A DNA stretch of 64,000 bases. Origin: Chthonomonas sp. (GTDB taxonomy: Bacteria; Armatimonadota; Fimbriimonadia; Fimbriimonadales; Fimbriimonadaceae). The DNA lies in contig JAEURR010000003.1 of NCBI GenBank assembly GCA_016788115.1, positions 1 through 64,000 of the forward strand, written 5' to 3'. The notes under the pieces were generated by a model that was not told the origin of the DNA, did no database searches, and worked only from the letters and a program-made list of their open reading frames with translations. Positions 17,894 to 27,128 of this stretch are shown in pieces. Position 1 is the first letter of the stretch. The number at the start of each line of letters is the position of its first letter. The position numbers and the translations under genes are program-made.

Positions 17894-19363
17894 TTACGGG
17901 TTCGGCGTACCGCGCCCTTCGATGTAGTCCATGGACTTCTGGTAGACCGCTGCGCCCACAGAGCGACCCAGTACGCGCGACCGCAAGTCGCCGTCCTCGA
18001 AGTGGATCCCGCCGTAGCGTCGCGAGATGCCCGCCTGGTCCGCTGCTTCGCTCAGCGTCGCCCACGATAGGGTGATCGGTCGCGAAGGCGTGACTCCGGG
18101 TTCAGTCTCCGAAGATCCTGGCGCAAAGGTCACGGACATCCCCAGCGAGTCGCTCCCCGTGAACCGCTTGATGACTTCGGCGGCGGCAGCGCTGAAGGCG
18201 CTGTGTCCACTGGTGTACTCGGGGAATGGCGGTGTGATGAAGCTTGCAGGCTGATAAGGCAACCAGTTCTCGCCCTTCATCACGATGTTTCCCTTGCCTG
18301 GCCCGCCCCAAGACGTAATGTCCTGCCCGCGATAGAGCTCACGGATCGCGGTGATCGGGCGCACATAGTCGTAGAAGCGCTTCGATTCCCAGCAGCAGAT
18401 GCCTGCATCCATAACGGCATTGCCGACCATGAAGAACATCTTGATATCGTCATCCAGCGAGTGGTTGTCGCGCGCTGAGATCCTCGCCGCGAAGCCACCC
18501 CACTGACCCGGAGGAAACTCGGTTCCGCTCCCCTTGGCCCAGTACTCGGCGATCATCTTTTGCTCATCGGTCAGGTTCGCTGTGGTAGCGAGAATCTCGT
18601 CCGCCTGCTGCTGAAACTCGGGCGTGCCTACCGCTGCGGGAGCTACAGGGCGAAGCGCCGCCGGGTTGGTGATGGCAAACGTCTTCACGTTGCCCCAGTG
18701 CGGCGTAAGATACGACGGGCGGCGGATCGATCCGTCCGGCATCACGAATGTCGGGGGCTGCCAGTGGCCAATATCGTTCACCTGGGTCGCGGTATTCACC
18801 GGGGTGTAACCCGTGTAATCTTTGTAAGCTCCACCGCCGCCCAAGTTGCCGAGCTGGTTGGAACCGTCGGCATGGCGATAGGTCAAAATGGCTTGCGCTG
18901 CGCGAACGCCGATGTCGCCAGCGCCGTCGGTCGGCCCCATGTCCATTGGATCGTAACCATAGGAGGACATCACCGCGTCAAACCGGGACTTCTGAGTCGG
19001 GAACAGATCGACTAGAACTGTGTATGCGGCGTAGCTTGCAGCCTTCTGCTTGTTCGAAACCGTGAATTCGTTGGCGGGTCGTCGGAGCGCCCCCCCCAGC
19101 CGAGTGCCGACTGCGACCGGATCGTACGCTGCCCACGCATCGTACATGGCGGTGTAGGTCATGCCCATTGCCCGTGACGTCACCGTGGGACCCGGCGCAG
19201 TCACCTTGACCGCGTCGAGAAGACTGTTATTGAACGCGACCACCGCGGTCTGCGCTCCACCGGACGAGCCTGTGACACCACCACCTGCACATCCAGACAG
19301 GACCAGCGCCGCTGCGGCGGCCATTACATAGGTCCGAGAACCCAAAGTTAGCTTAACATTCAT
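17894..19363 (-). CDS. Vanadium-haloperoxidase/PAP2-like lipoprotein
   Basis: Lipoprotein signal with lipobox LSGC near residue 25. The all-helical core has the VCPO/PAP2 phosphate- or vanadate-site motifs: ESKRFYDYVRPITAI (Lys and Arg), PEYTSGHSAFSAAAAEV (SGH) and GIHFEDGDLRSRVLGR (His). Family members are vanadate haloperoxidases or acid phosphatases; which applies here cannot be told. At 489 residues it is similar to the bacterial vanadium-dependent haloperoxidase group. GGAGG lies about 9 bases before ATG 19363. It is divergent from citrate synthase. Confidence 0.85.
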   Translation of the reverse strand: MNVKLTLGSRTYVMAAAAALVLSGCAGGGVTGSSGGAQTAVVAFNNSLLDAVKVTAPGPTVTSRAMGMTYTAMYDAWAAYDPVAVGTRLGGALRRPANEFTVSNKQKAASYAAYTVLVDLFPTQKSRFDAVMSSYGYDPMDMGPTDGAGDIGVRAAQAILTYRHADGSNQLGNLGGGGAYKDYTGYTPVNTATQVNDIGHWQPPTFVMPDGSIRRPSYLTPHWGNVKTFAITNPAALRPVAPAAVGTPEFQQQADEILATTANLTDEQKMIAEYWAKGSGTEFPPGQWGGFAARISARDNHSLDDDIKMFFMVGNAVMDAGICCWESKRFYDYVRPITAIRELYRGQDITSWGGPGKGNIVMKGENWLPYQPASFITPPFPEYTSGHSAFSAAAAEVIKRFTGSDSLGMSVTFAPGSSETEPGVTPSRPITLSWATLSEAADQAGISRRYGGIHFEDGDLRSRVLGRSVGAAVYQKSMDYIEGRGTPNP

Positions 19364-19546
19364 AGACAGAATCCTCCAAGCACTATCTTCGGCCCCTATT
19401 GCCGATTTCCTTCCCAGGGCGGCGAGCGTTCTACACTCAACTAGGGTGCCTCAATGGGTATTCTATAGCAATTGTCTGGGCCATTGTGATGGCCTTTACT
19501 CCCTGCCTTCTTACACTGATGTGAGCAAGGAATCGGTACGAAATTT

Positions 19547-20692
19547 ATGAGCGCCACAACGACTTACCCTAACTACAGCCCTGGTCTCGAAGGAGTGATC
19601 GGCGGCATCACCACCATCAGCGACATCATCAGCGAAACGAGCACCCTCGTTTACCGTGGGTACAACGTCCATGATCTCGCCAGTCAGGGCAGTTTCGAAG
19701 AAACGGCTTACCTGCTCATCATGGGCAAATTGCCCAACCGCAACGAGCTGGACTCATTCAAGCTCCTGCTCGCCCGGGAGCGACAGGTCCCCGAGGCCGT
19801 CTACACCGCGCTGAAAGCAATGCCGAAGGAGACGCACCCGATGGATCTGGCCAAAACCGGATTCGCCGTCTACGCTCCGTTCGACCCCGACTACGAAGCG
19901 CCAGCGACGGACCCCGATGCTAACGTCCGCAAAGCCGTCCGCATCATCGCCAAGGCGAGCACCATCGTCGGCAACAGCCACCGCATCCGCAAGGGCCTGG
20001 AGCCGCTTGCACCCCGTGCCGAGCACAGCATCGCCCAAAACTTCCTCTACCTCGTGACCGGTGAAGAGCCCGTCGCCGAGACCGCGCACGTTCTCGACAG
20101 TTCGCTGACCCTCTACGCCGAGCACGGATTCAACGCATCAACCTTCGCTTGCCGCGTGACGGTCGCCACTCTGAGCGATCTGTACAGCGGCATCAGCTCA
20201 GGCATTGGCACTCTTCGCGGCCCGCTCCACGGCGGCGCAAACGAAGAAGCCATGCACATGCTGATGGAGATCGGTTCGGAAGACAACGCTGACGCCTGGA
20301 TCCGCGACGCCCTCGCAAACAAGAAGAAAATCATGGGCTTCGGCCACCGCGAGTACAAGAAGAGAGACCCGCGCGCGATCTACCTCTCGAAAATTGCCAA
20401 GGAGCTCGCCGAGCGCAAGGGCCAGGGCAAGTGGAGCCGCATCGCGGACATCCTCGAGGGAGTGATGGAATCGGAGAAGAGCATCTACCCGAACGTGGAC
20501 TTCCCTGCTGCTTACGCATACTACGTGCTCGGCATCCCCATCGACCTCTACACCCCGATCTTCGTGATCGCTCGCGTCTCCGGTTGGAGCGCGCACATGA
20601 TCGAGCAGTTGGACAACAACCGACTGATCCGACCGAAGTGCATCTACGAAGGACCGACGAGCGAGGCCTTTATCCCTGTCTCCGAGCGCTAA
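19547..20692 (+). CDS. gltA: Citrate synthase (or 2-methylcitrate synthase)
   Basis: A 381-residue short-form citrate synthase. Motifs are GLEGVIGGITTISDI, RGYNVHDLA, the catalytic-His segment GPLHGGANEEAM, the second catalytic His in MGFGHREYKKRDPRA, and the terminal catalytic Asp region. It condenses acetyl-CoA with oxaloacetate. The short type also includes 2-methylcitrate synthases, and no prp genes are nearby, so citrate synthase is favoured. The gene has its own 180-base upstream region and a strong terminator, so it is probably monocistronic. Confidence 0.94.
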   Translation: MSATTTYPNYSPGLEGVIGGITTISDIISETSTLVYRGYNVHDLASQGSFEETAYLLIMGKLPNRNELDSFKLLLARERQVPEAVYTALKAMPKETHPMDLAKTGFAVYAPFDPDYEAPATDPDANVRKAVRIIAKASTIVGNSHRIRKGLEPLAPRAEHSIAQNFLYLVTGEEPVAETAHVLDSSLTLYAEHGFNASTFACRVTVATLSDLYSGISSGIGTLRGPLHGGANEEAMHMLMEIGSEDNADAWIRDALANKKKIMGFGHREYKKRDPRAIYLSKIAKELAERKGQGKWSRIADILEGVMESEKSIYPNVDFPAAYAYYVLGIPIDLYTPIFVIARVSGWSAHMIEQLDNNRLIRPKCIYEGPTSEAFIPVSER

Positions 20693-20707
20693 TCGCGCCC
20701 CAATCCC

Positions 20708-20745
20708 AAGCCGTGCGTTCTGGTTTCAGCGCGCACGGCTTTTTT
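20708..20745 (+). terminator. Rho-independent terminator after citrate synthase
   Basis: A ten-base stem (20708-20717 with 20732-20741) followed by six T residues. It is a textbook terminator, placed 15 bases after the stop. Confidence 0.92.
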
Positions 20746-20752
20746 GGCTCTG

Positions 20753-21346
20753 ATGAACCACAACCTTCGATCTGTCTGCGTTTTCTGCGGATCTAGCCCC
20801 GGTCTCGATCCGGCCTACTCTCAAGCAGCGACCCTTGTGGGACAGTTGCTCGCGGAGCATGGTATCACCCTTGTCTACGGCGGAGGTGGGCTCGGGCTCA
20901 TGGGCACGACCGCGCGTGCGGCGCTCGCGGCGGGAGGCGAGGTCGTCGGCATCATCCCCGGGGCGATGCAAGAGCGCGAAGGAGTCGCAGAGTCTGTCAC
21001 CGAGCTGATCATCGTCCCGAGCATGCACGCGCGGAAGGCGCTCATGGAGCGTCGGTCGGACGCGTTTCTAGCCCTACCAGGTGGCTTCGGAACCTTCGAA
21101 GAGCTGTGCGAAATGATCACGTGGCAACAGCTTGGGATCCACCGTAAGCCCATAGTACTGCTCAACACAAACGGCTACTACGACCCGATGCTCGCAATGT
21201 TCGACCAAGGAGTCACGGCCGGGTTCATCTCGCCCGCGAACCGCACTTCAGTGATCTCAGTCTCCAATCCGGATGAGGTCCTCCAGGCGCTACAAGGCGC
21301 AGAGTTGCCTCCTGCTCACGCCTTCCTCTGGCCCGATCAGACTTAG
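20753..21346 (+). CDS. LOG-family protein (nucleotide 5'-monophosphate phosphoribohydrolase)
   Basis: 197 residues. The LOG fold is seen in [65 protein letters not shown] and the PGGxGTxxE signature itself. LOG enzymes hydrolyse AMP-type nucleotides to base plus ribose-5-phosphate and make free cytokinins in some bacteria. ATG 20753 lies only seven bases after the citrate synthase terminator and has no ribosome-binding site, so it is either leaderless or poorly expressed. The stop is shared with proS in a TTAG overlap. Confidence 0.93.
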   Translation: MNHNLRSVCVFCGSSPGLDPAYSQAATLVGQLLAEHGITLVYGGGGLGLMGTTARAALAAGGEVVGIIPGAMQEREGVAESVTELIIVPSMHARKALMERRSDAFLALPGGFGTFEELCEMITWQQLGIHRKPIVLLNTNGYYDPMLAMFDQGVTAGFISPANRTSVISVSNPDEVLQALQGAELPPAHAFLWPDQT

Positions 21347-22917
21347 TACGCCTTCGCGAAGATCACGCGCTGTTTGCTCGGCTTGCCCGTCATCACGCAC
21401 AGCCCCGGTTCGTTGTCGGCAGGGTCCATCGGCGTGAGCGGTATGCACCGTATCGTCGCCTTGGTTCGTTCGGCAATCAGGTTCTCAGTCTCGTCGGTGC
21501 CGTCCCAGTGGGCGAGAATGAGTCCGGCCCCGCCTTCGCCCTCGAACGCGCTCTCAAACTCCGCCCACGTATCCACTCGGCGGGTCTGCTCATGGCGCAG
21601 GGCGAGCGCACGCTCATAGAGCGCGGTCTGCATCGCGGTGAGTTGCTCCGATACGATCTGCGGCACCTGGGCCATCTCAACGGTGAGCTTCTCGCCAACG
21701 TCGCGGCGAACCACGATGCATGTACCCGCCTCTAGGTCGCGCGGACCGAGCTCGATCCGGATACAAGCCCCCTTCAGTTCCCAGTCGTTGAACTTGAAAC
21801 CGGGCGATTCCTTGGTGCGCTTGTCGACTTTCACGCGCAGACCGGACGGCGTCGCCTCGCCGAGCGTCGGCACCACGCGCTGTGCCCGGCTCATTGCGGG
21901 GCCGCTCCACAGGGTCTTCGTCAGTGCTGCCGCTAGAGCGTCGGCGGCGGCATAAGTCTGTTCGCGGGTCGCGTCGTCCTTACCCATCGGCACGATCACG
22001 ACTTGGATCGGCGACAGTCGCGGCGGAGCGATCAGGCCCTTGTCGTCCGAGTGCGCCATGATGAGCGTTCCGATAAGTCGCGTCGAAACTCCCCACGACG
22101 TTGCATACACGTACTCGCGCACACCTTCCGAATTGGTGAACTGAACGTCGAACGCCTTGGCGAAGTTCTGACCGAGATGGTGGCTCGTACCCGCTTGAAT
22201 CGCCCGACCGTCTTGCACCAAAGCCTCGATGCAGTACGTGCGGTCGGCCCCAGCAAACTTTTCGACTTCGGTCTTGATCCCGGTGAGTACCGGTACGGCC
22301 AACCAATCCTCGGCAAAGCGGCGGTAGACCTCAAGCATCGTGAGCGCCTCTTCGGTCGCCTCTTCGTAAGAGGCGTGCGCGGTGTGACCTTCTTGCCACA
22401 GGAACTCGGTGGTGCGCAGGAAGAGTCTGGTTCGGCGCTCCCAACGAATGATGTTCGCCCACTGGTTGACCAGCACTGGCAGGTCCCGGTAACTCTGGAT
22501 CCAACCTCGGTATGCATCCCAAATGATCGTCTCACTCGTCGGTCGCAGGATCAACTCTTCTTCCAGCTTGGAATCAGGATCGACAATCACGCCTCCATTC
22601 GGGTCGGTCTTGAGCCGGTAGTGGGTGACCACCGCGCACTCTTTCGCGAAACCCTCGACGTGCTGCGCCTCCTTGCTTAGGAACGATTTCGGGATCATGA
22701 GCGGGAAGCAGGCGTTGGAGTGGCCCGTCGCCTTGAACATGTCATCGAGCGACCGCTGGATCAGCTCCCAGATCGCGTAACCGTGCGGCTTGATGACCAT
22801 GCAGCCGCGGACCGGCGCGTGCTCTGCCAAGCCAGCGCGTTCGACAATGTCGTTGTACCAGTCGCTGAAGTTGGTCGCGCGCGACGTGATCCCATCTTTT
22901 GTGCTCACAGAGGTCAT
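21343..22917 (-). CDS. proS: Prolyl-tRNA synthetase, type 3 (archaeal-like)
   Basis: 524 residues from Met 22917. Class II synthetase motifs: motif 2 region [26 protein letters not shown], motif 1 region around PLMIPKSF, and [18 protein letters not shown]. Motif 3 lies in the [26 protein letters not shown] segment. It lacks the INS editing domain of the E. coli enzyme and ends in a Zn-binding-like C-terminal domain, as in the archaeal/eukaryotic type. The longer frame to 23091 is unsupported because it would overlap the divergent gene. Confidence 0.95.
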   Translation of the reverse strand: MTSVSTKDGITSRATNFSDWYNDIVERAGLAEHAPVRGCMVIKPHGYAIWELIQRSLDDMFKATGHSNACFPLMIPKSFLSKEAQHVEGFAKECAVVTHYRLKTDPNGGVIVDPDSKLEEELILRPTSETIIWDAYRGWIQSYRDLPVLVNQWANIIRWERRTRLFLRTTEFLWQEGHTAHASYEEATEEALTMLEVYRRFAEDWLAVPVLTGIKTEVEKFAGADRTYCIEALVQDGRAIQAGTSHHLGQNFAKAFDVQFTNSEGVREYVYATSWGVSTRLIGTLIMAHSDDKGLIAPPRLSPIQVVIVPMGKDDATREQTYAAADALAAALTKTLWSGPAMSRAQRVVPTLGEATPSGLRVKVDKRTKESPGFKFNDWELKGACIRIELGPRDLEAGTCIVVRRDVGEKLTVEMAQVPQIVSEQLTAMQTALYERALALRHEQTRRVDTWAEFESAFEGEGGAGLILAHWDGTDETENLIAERTKATIRCIPLTPMDPADNEPGLCVMTGKPSKQRVIFAKAY

Positions 22918-22972
22918 TTTGGCATACCCGACTGCCGCGTGCCGGACATACTCGCGGGTAACCTCAAGTTCC

Positions 22973-23353
22973 GTGAGTCGACAGTTCCAACTGGCCGCAG
23001 TCGTCGGAGCGCTCGGAGTGATCTTCGGGGCGTTCGGAGCCCATGCGCTTCGAGATTCGCTCTCGACCGCCAACATGGCGATCTTTATCACCGGGACTCA
23101 CTACCACCAGCTCCACGCTTTGGCGGCGCTCGTAACCGCGGCGCTCGCCGACCGCTTCGACTTCAAACCTGGCCGAATAGCGGCGACGCTCTTCCTTGTC
23201 GGGATCCTCGTGTTCTCCGGGTCGCTCTATCTGCTCGCCATCACCGATACACGTTGGCTCGGGGCCATCACCCCCCTCGGTGGCGCGTGCTTTATTCTCG
23301 GCTGGCTCTGGCTTGCCATTCCCGCGCGCAAGAAAGAGGTTTCGTCCGCATGA
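22973..23353 (+). CDS. DUF423 small membrane protein
   Basis: 126 residues from GTG 22973 ([28 protein letters not shown]), which matches the conserved DUF423 N-terminus. Four transmembrane helices; conserved FGAHAL and [12 protein letters not shown]. Function unknown in all members (YgdD/YwdK type). First gene of an operon in which each gene overlaps or nearly abuts the next; its stop overlaps the next start as ATGA. Confidence 0.88.
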   Translation: MSRQFQLAAVVGALGVIFGAFGAHALRDSLSTANMAIFITGTHYHQLHALAALVTAALADRFDFKPGRIAATLFLVGILVFSGSLYLLAITDTRWLGAITPLGGACFILGWLWLAIPARKKEVSSA

Positions 23354-23886
23354 AGTGGTCGATCTGGGTCGCGCTGTTGCTCGTAGGCTGCGCCAAGCCC
23401 CTCACGAACCCCGCTGCACCGTTTAAGGGCAAAGAGCCGATCTCGCTATTGCACTACTCGCTGCTCGACTCGCTACGACAGGGACCCGTGCTCGTGCTCT
23501 TTCTGCCGCGCGACTGCGTGGGCAGCGCAGAGGTTAAGCCATTCGTAAACCTAGTCTCGAAGGGGTACAAGGACCGGCTGCAAGTGCTCGCACTTTACGC
23601 TGGCACCGACCTCCAGACCGCCGAGTGGATCAAAGCCCAAAGGCCGGACTTCGTCACCATCCCCGATTGGGACGCGACCTTCACCAAGCGGTACTCGCTC
23701 ACCGCAGGTCCGGCCGCCGCACTCGTTGACCGCGATAGCAACATCATCAAGCAGTGGCCCTCGCTTGCGCGAACCCAGTGGCTTGAGATCAACACGGAAA
23801 TCGCACGTTTGCTCAAGTCCGAGCCTGCCAAGATCGACCTGAACTCTGCCCCCGAGCAGCCCCCGACCCCCTGCGCTTACCCCTAA
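23350..23886 (+). CDS. Thioredoxin-like lipoprotein
   Basis: 178 residues. [14 protein letters not shown] is a lipoprotein signal. The rest resembles a thioredoxin/AhpC fold (GPVLVLFLPRDCVGSAEVKPF), but the CxxC pair is reduced to a single Cys at the first strand-helix turn, so an ordinary disulfide-oxidoreductase role is doubtful. The C-terminal tail is Pro-rich. Start fixed by ATGA overlap with DUF423. Confidence 0.65.
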   Translation: MKWSIWVALLLVGCAKPLTNPAAPFKGKEPISLLHYSLLDSLRQGPVLVLFLPRDCVGSAEVKPFVNLVSKGYKDRLQVLALYAGTDLQTAEWIKAQRPDFVTIPDWDATFTKRYSLTAGPAAALVDRDSNIIKQWPSLARTQWLEINTEIARLLKSEPAKIDLNSAPEQPPTPCAYP

Positions 23887-23888
23887 CC

Positions 23889-24653
23889 ATGCCCTACTCC
23901 GAGCGGATGCGATTCGCGATAGAGACCGCCCTCATGGCCGGTCGCTCCACTCGCGCACATTTTCAGTCCTCGGTCACCGTCGATCGCAAACGCGACATGA
24001 GCCCTGTCACCGTCGCCGATCGACACGCCGAAACGCTCATTCGCGACGCGATCCGGGAGCGTTACCCCGAGGACGGGATCTATGGCGAAGAGCACGGGAT
24101 CTCCGGCACCGCCGATCGCCGCTGGGTCATCGACCCCATCGACGGCACCAAGTCGTTCATCTGTGGCGTCCCGCTCTACGCAACGCTCCTCAGTTACGAA
24201 ATCGAAGGTGAAGTGAAGCTCGGGATCGCCTACTTCCCTGCGCTGGACGAGCTGGTTTGCGCCGAGCTAGGCGGCGGAACGCATTGGAACGGCCGCCCGG
24301 CACGCGTCTCTTCGAACACGCAGCTAGAGAACGCGACCCTGTGCATTGGCGGGCATAAGACTGCTGCGGAGCGCGGCGTGAGTCAGGCGTTCGAGAAGCT
24401 GAGCTACCAAGTCCTCGCGACCCGCACCTGGAGCGATGCCTATGGGCATGCGCTCGTCGCCACCGGCCGGGTGGACGCGATGATCGATCCGCGCGTGGAG
24501 CACTACGATATCAGTGCCATGAGCATCATCGTCAGCGAGGCGGGAGGCACGTTCACCCGGCTCAATGGCGATCCGACGCTGGGCACCGATGCGATCAGCA
24601 GTAGCGGTGTCTTCCACGACCAGTTGGTGGCCGCGTTTCGGGGACCCGCTTGA
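23889..24653 (+). CDS. hisN: Inositol monophosphatase-family phosphatase, HisN-like
   Basis: 254 residues. Metal-site motifs are GEEHG, WVIDPIDGTKSFI and the C-terminal WSDAYGHALVATGRVDAMIDP. The DPIDGTKSFI form is typical of histidinol-phosphatases of the HisN type, though inositol monophosphatase remains possible. It starts three bases after the preceding stop, and its stop overlaps the next start (TTGA). Confidence 0.88.
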   Translation: MPYSERMRFAIETALMAGRSTRAHFQSSVTVDRKRDMSPVTVADRHAETLIRDAIRERYPEDGIYGEEHGISGTADRRWVIDPIDGTKSFICGVPLYATLLSYEIEGEVKLGIAYFPALDELVCAELGGGTHWNGRPARVSSNTQLENATLCIGGHKTAAERGVSQAFEKLSYQVLATRTWSDAYGHALVATGRVDAMIDPRVEHYDISAMSIIVSEAGGTFTRLNGDPTLGTDAISSSGVFHDQLVAAFRGPA

Positions 24654-25066
24654 GGGTTCTCGGCATCGATTTTGGACGTGCGCGCATCGGGGTTGCCGTC
24701 GGCGAAACGTCCGGTCATGTCGCTTCCCCTCGCAGCCCCATCGCTCCCACCGGCACACTCAAGCGGGACGCGGCCATGATTGCCGATCTAGCGCGGCAAG
24801 AGGAAGCTCGAACCGTTGTGCTCGGCGTGCCGTATCACGAAGAGGATATGCGGATGGAGCGAATCTGCCTCATGCTGGCCGATCATATCCGTGCCCTGGG
24901 CCTCAACGTTGAGACCGTGGACGAATCGCTCTCGAGCGTCGAAGCGAACCAGAATCTTGCAGAGATGGGATTCAAGGCCGCGGCAAGACGGAAACGCATC
25001 GACAGCGAGGCTGCTTGCGGCATACTCGAACGATACTTTCTGCAATGCGAACCAGGAAACCTCTGA
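24650..25066 (+). CDS. ruvX: RuvX/YqgF Holliday junction resolvase-like, pre-16S rRNA nuclease
   Basis: 138 residues, typical. The RNase H-like fold shows LGIDFGRARIGVAV at the N-terminus, VVLGVPYHEE and VDESLSSVEAN, then a C-terminal IDSEAACGILERYF. The usual Asp-His pair in DxxAAxxIL is partly altered (DSEAACGIL) but retains Asp. The start codon is TTG inside the hisN stop, so translation is coupled. It matures the 5' end of 16S rRNA in E. coli. Confidence 0.9.
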   Translation: MRVLGIDFGRARIGVAVGETSGHVASPRSPIAPTGTLKRDAAMIADLARQEEARTVVLGVPYHEEDMRMERICLMLADHIRALGLNVETVDESLSSVEANQNLAEMGFKAAARRKRIDSEAACGILERYFLQCEPGNL

Positions 25067-26034
25067 TCTTTGCTTCGCTCCTATTCGGCAGCGCTATCGC
25101 GATGTCCGTCTCTTGGTACATCCGCGGCAGCGATCCCGCGCCGAAGGCTGACCCCGTGCTCATCAAGGTCGCGCAAGGCGATGGGCTCAGCGCGGTGCTC
25201 ACCAAGCTAGAAGACAAGCGGGCCATCAACAGCGCCGCCGCAGTCGGCTTGATGGTTCGATTCAAAGGCCTCAAGCCAAAGTTGACCCCCGGCACGTACC
25301 GCGTCATTCCCGGCTCAGAGATCCCGACCATCTTTACGCAACTGCAGACCCCTTTCCAAATCGCAGTGCGCGTCCCCGAAGGCTGGTGGATCCGCCGGGT
25401 GGCCGAACGCCTAGAATCGCAGGGATTCTGCAAAGCCGAAGACTACATTGCCCTCGCCAACGATCCGGCCCGCTTCCAAAAGCAGGTGAAGTTCAAACTT
25501 CCCGCAAAGACGCTGGAGGGTTATCTCTTCCCGGACACCTATCACTTGGACCCAGATGACGGGGCGGAGCAGCTCATCGCCAAACAGCTCGCATCGTTTG
25601 GGAAGCGGGTCATTCCGCTCGTAAACGAACCGAACAAGGTGCACCGCGCTCTCGTCATTGGTTCGATGGTGGAGGCCGAAGTCGCAAAGAGTCACGAACG
25701 ATCCAAAGTCGCAGGCATCATCGAGAATCGGCTGCGCATCCGAATGCCGCTCCAGATCGACGCAACGGTGCTCTACGCACTCCAGAAGTGGCAGGTGCTG
25801 GGTCCCGGCGTCGTCAACAAGGTCGATTCCCCCTACAACACCTACCGGATTCCGGGGCTGCCCCCCGGGCCAATCGGATCACCCGGGCTGGCCAGCATCG
25901 AAGCTGCGCTCAAACCCGCAACAACGGATAAGCTTTACTATGTAGCCTTGCCGGATCAGAGCCACCTGTTCGCACGCACCTACGCCGAGCACTTGGCGAA
26001 CATCCGCAAAGCACGCGCCGCAACCCGAGGCTGA
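25045..26034 (+). CDS. mltG: Endolytic murein transglycosylase MltG
   Basis: 329 residues. The N-terminal anchor MRTRKPLIFASLLFGSAIAM sets the start at 25045, inside ruvX. A LysM-like region is followed by the YceG catalytic domain: VPEGWWIRRVAERL, LEGYLFPDTYHL, the catalytic Glu in GSMVEAEVAKSHER, PLQIDATVLYAL and SPYNTYRIPGLPPGPIGSPG. It cleaves nascent glycan strands in the periplasm. ruvX-mltG adjacency is common in bacteria. Confidence 0.94.
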   Translation: MRTRKPLIFASLLFGSAIAMSVSWYIRGSDPAPKADPVLIKVAQGDGLSAVLTKLEDKRAINSAAAVGLMVRFKGLKPKLTPGTYRVIPGSEIPTIFTQLQTPFQIAVRVPEGWWIRRVAERLESQGFCKAEDYIALANDPARFQKQVKFKLPAKTLEGYLFPDTYHLDPDDGAEQLIAKQLASFGKRVIPLVNEPNKVHRALVIGSMVEAEVAKSHERSKVAGIIENRLRIRMPLQIDATVLYALQKWQVLGPGVVNKVDSPYNTYRIPGLPPGPIGSPGLASIEAALKPATTDKLYYVALPDQSHLFARTYAEHLANIRKARAATRG

Positions 26035-27128
26035 TGGAGAACTTTCGAACTGGACGATTTGAGCGAGACGATGCGCCGGGCGTACTCCGGCCGATGTGTC
26101 CTGCCGAAGCATTCCAGTCGATCCTCGATATCGACCTCGCCAAGCTCGCCGGTGAGGGTTTTCGCCTCATCCTCATCGATGTCGATAACACCCTTCTCCC
26201 CTGGCGAAGCGAGGAGATGCCCCAATCCAGCATCGACTGGATCGCGCACGGCAAAGAGCTCGGCCTGAACTTCTGCATCATCAGCAATACGCGCAACCCT
26301 GAGCGGCTGGAACGTCTGGCCAACAAGCTCGGGATCGACTACAAGTTCGGCAAATTCAAGCCCAGTCGCGCGATGTTCTTGGAGGCGATGAGCGATTTCC
26401 AAACGACCCCGGACCACACGGTGATGATCGGGGATCAGCTCTTGACCGACATTCTTGGCGCAAATCGCTCGGGTGTCACCGGCTTGTGGGTCAACCGCAT
26501 CCACAAGCGAGAGTTCATTGGCACCCGCGCCAACCGCGTCCTTGAGAAAGCCATCCGCAAGAATCTGTACCGGGTCATCGAAGAGGAAGAAGACGACCTA
26601 CCAATCGTCCGGCCCGAGGGCATCTTCCAGCGGCGCATTGTCCGACAGCTCTTCAAGTTCTGCCTGGTGGGCGGATCGTCGTTTATGATCGATGCCGGGC
26701 TCCACAAGCTGCTGATGTTCTACATCCCGTACGGCAGCGACCGGTTCAGTCACGCGTTCGGCGTTTGGCTCCAGACGATTTTGCACGGCACTGCGCCCAC
26801 CCCCTGGCAAGCGCACAACGCCTCATTTCAAGTCTTCAAGGTCTTCACCGCGGGGCTCGCCATCCTCAACAGTTTCTACTGGAATCGCAAGTGGACCTTC
26901 GGGATTCGTGGGCAAGAGGATCGGAAAGAGCAGCTCGTCAAGTTCCTCGTTGTGTCGTTCATCGGTATGGCCCTGAACGTCCTCATCGCGAGCTTCATCA
27001 ACCGCGTGGCCAAGGGCAACGAGCAACAGTCGTGGTGGCTCGCCACGATCGTCGCCACCCTCGTCGTCGCGATCTGGAACTTTACGGGTCAGCGATTGTA
27101 CGCTTTTCGCCGGAGAGCTCCCCAATGA
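26034..27128 (+). CDS. Fusion of YqeG-type HAD phosphatase and GtrA-like membrane domain
   Basis: Residues 20-190 are a YqeG/Gep4-type HAD phosphatase: nucleophile motif LIDVDNTLLPW, ISNTRN, KPS and IGDQLLTDILGANRSG, a family that includes phosphatidylglycerophosphate phosphatases. Residues 200-360 are a GtrA-like four-helix membrane domain (LFKFCLVGGSSFMIDAGLHKLL ... FYWNRKWTF ... NFTGQRLYAF), a family linked to polyprenyl-phosphate sugar flipping. This combination is unusual. Its start overlaps the mltG stop (TGATG) and its stop overlaps aroE (ATGA). Confidence 0.88.
   Translation: MENFRTGRFERDDAPGVLRPMCPAEAFQSILDIDLAKLAGEGFRLILIDVDNTLLPWRSEEMPQSSIDWIAHGKELGLNFCIISNTRNPERLERLANKLGIDYKFGKFKPSRAMFLEAMSDFQTTPDHTVMIGDQLLTDILGANRSGVTGLWVNRIHKREFIGTRANRVLEKAIRKNLYRVIEEEEDDLPIVRPEGIFQRRIVRQLFKFCLVGGSSFMIDAGLHKLLMFYIPYGSDRFSHAFGVWLQTILHGTAPTPWQAHNASFQVFKVFTAGLAILNSFYWNRKWTFGIRGQEDRKEQLVKFLVVSFIGMALNVLIASFINRVAKGNEQQSWWLATIVATLVVAIWNFTGQRLYAFRRRAPQ

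Noticed and set aside
22720-23349. 5' extension of the thioredoxin-like lipoprotein gene
   Set aside because: It would read through proS and the whole DUF423 gene. The lipoprotein signal and the ATGA overlap fix the start at 23350.
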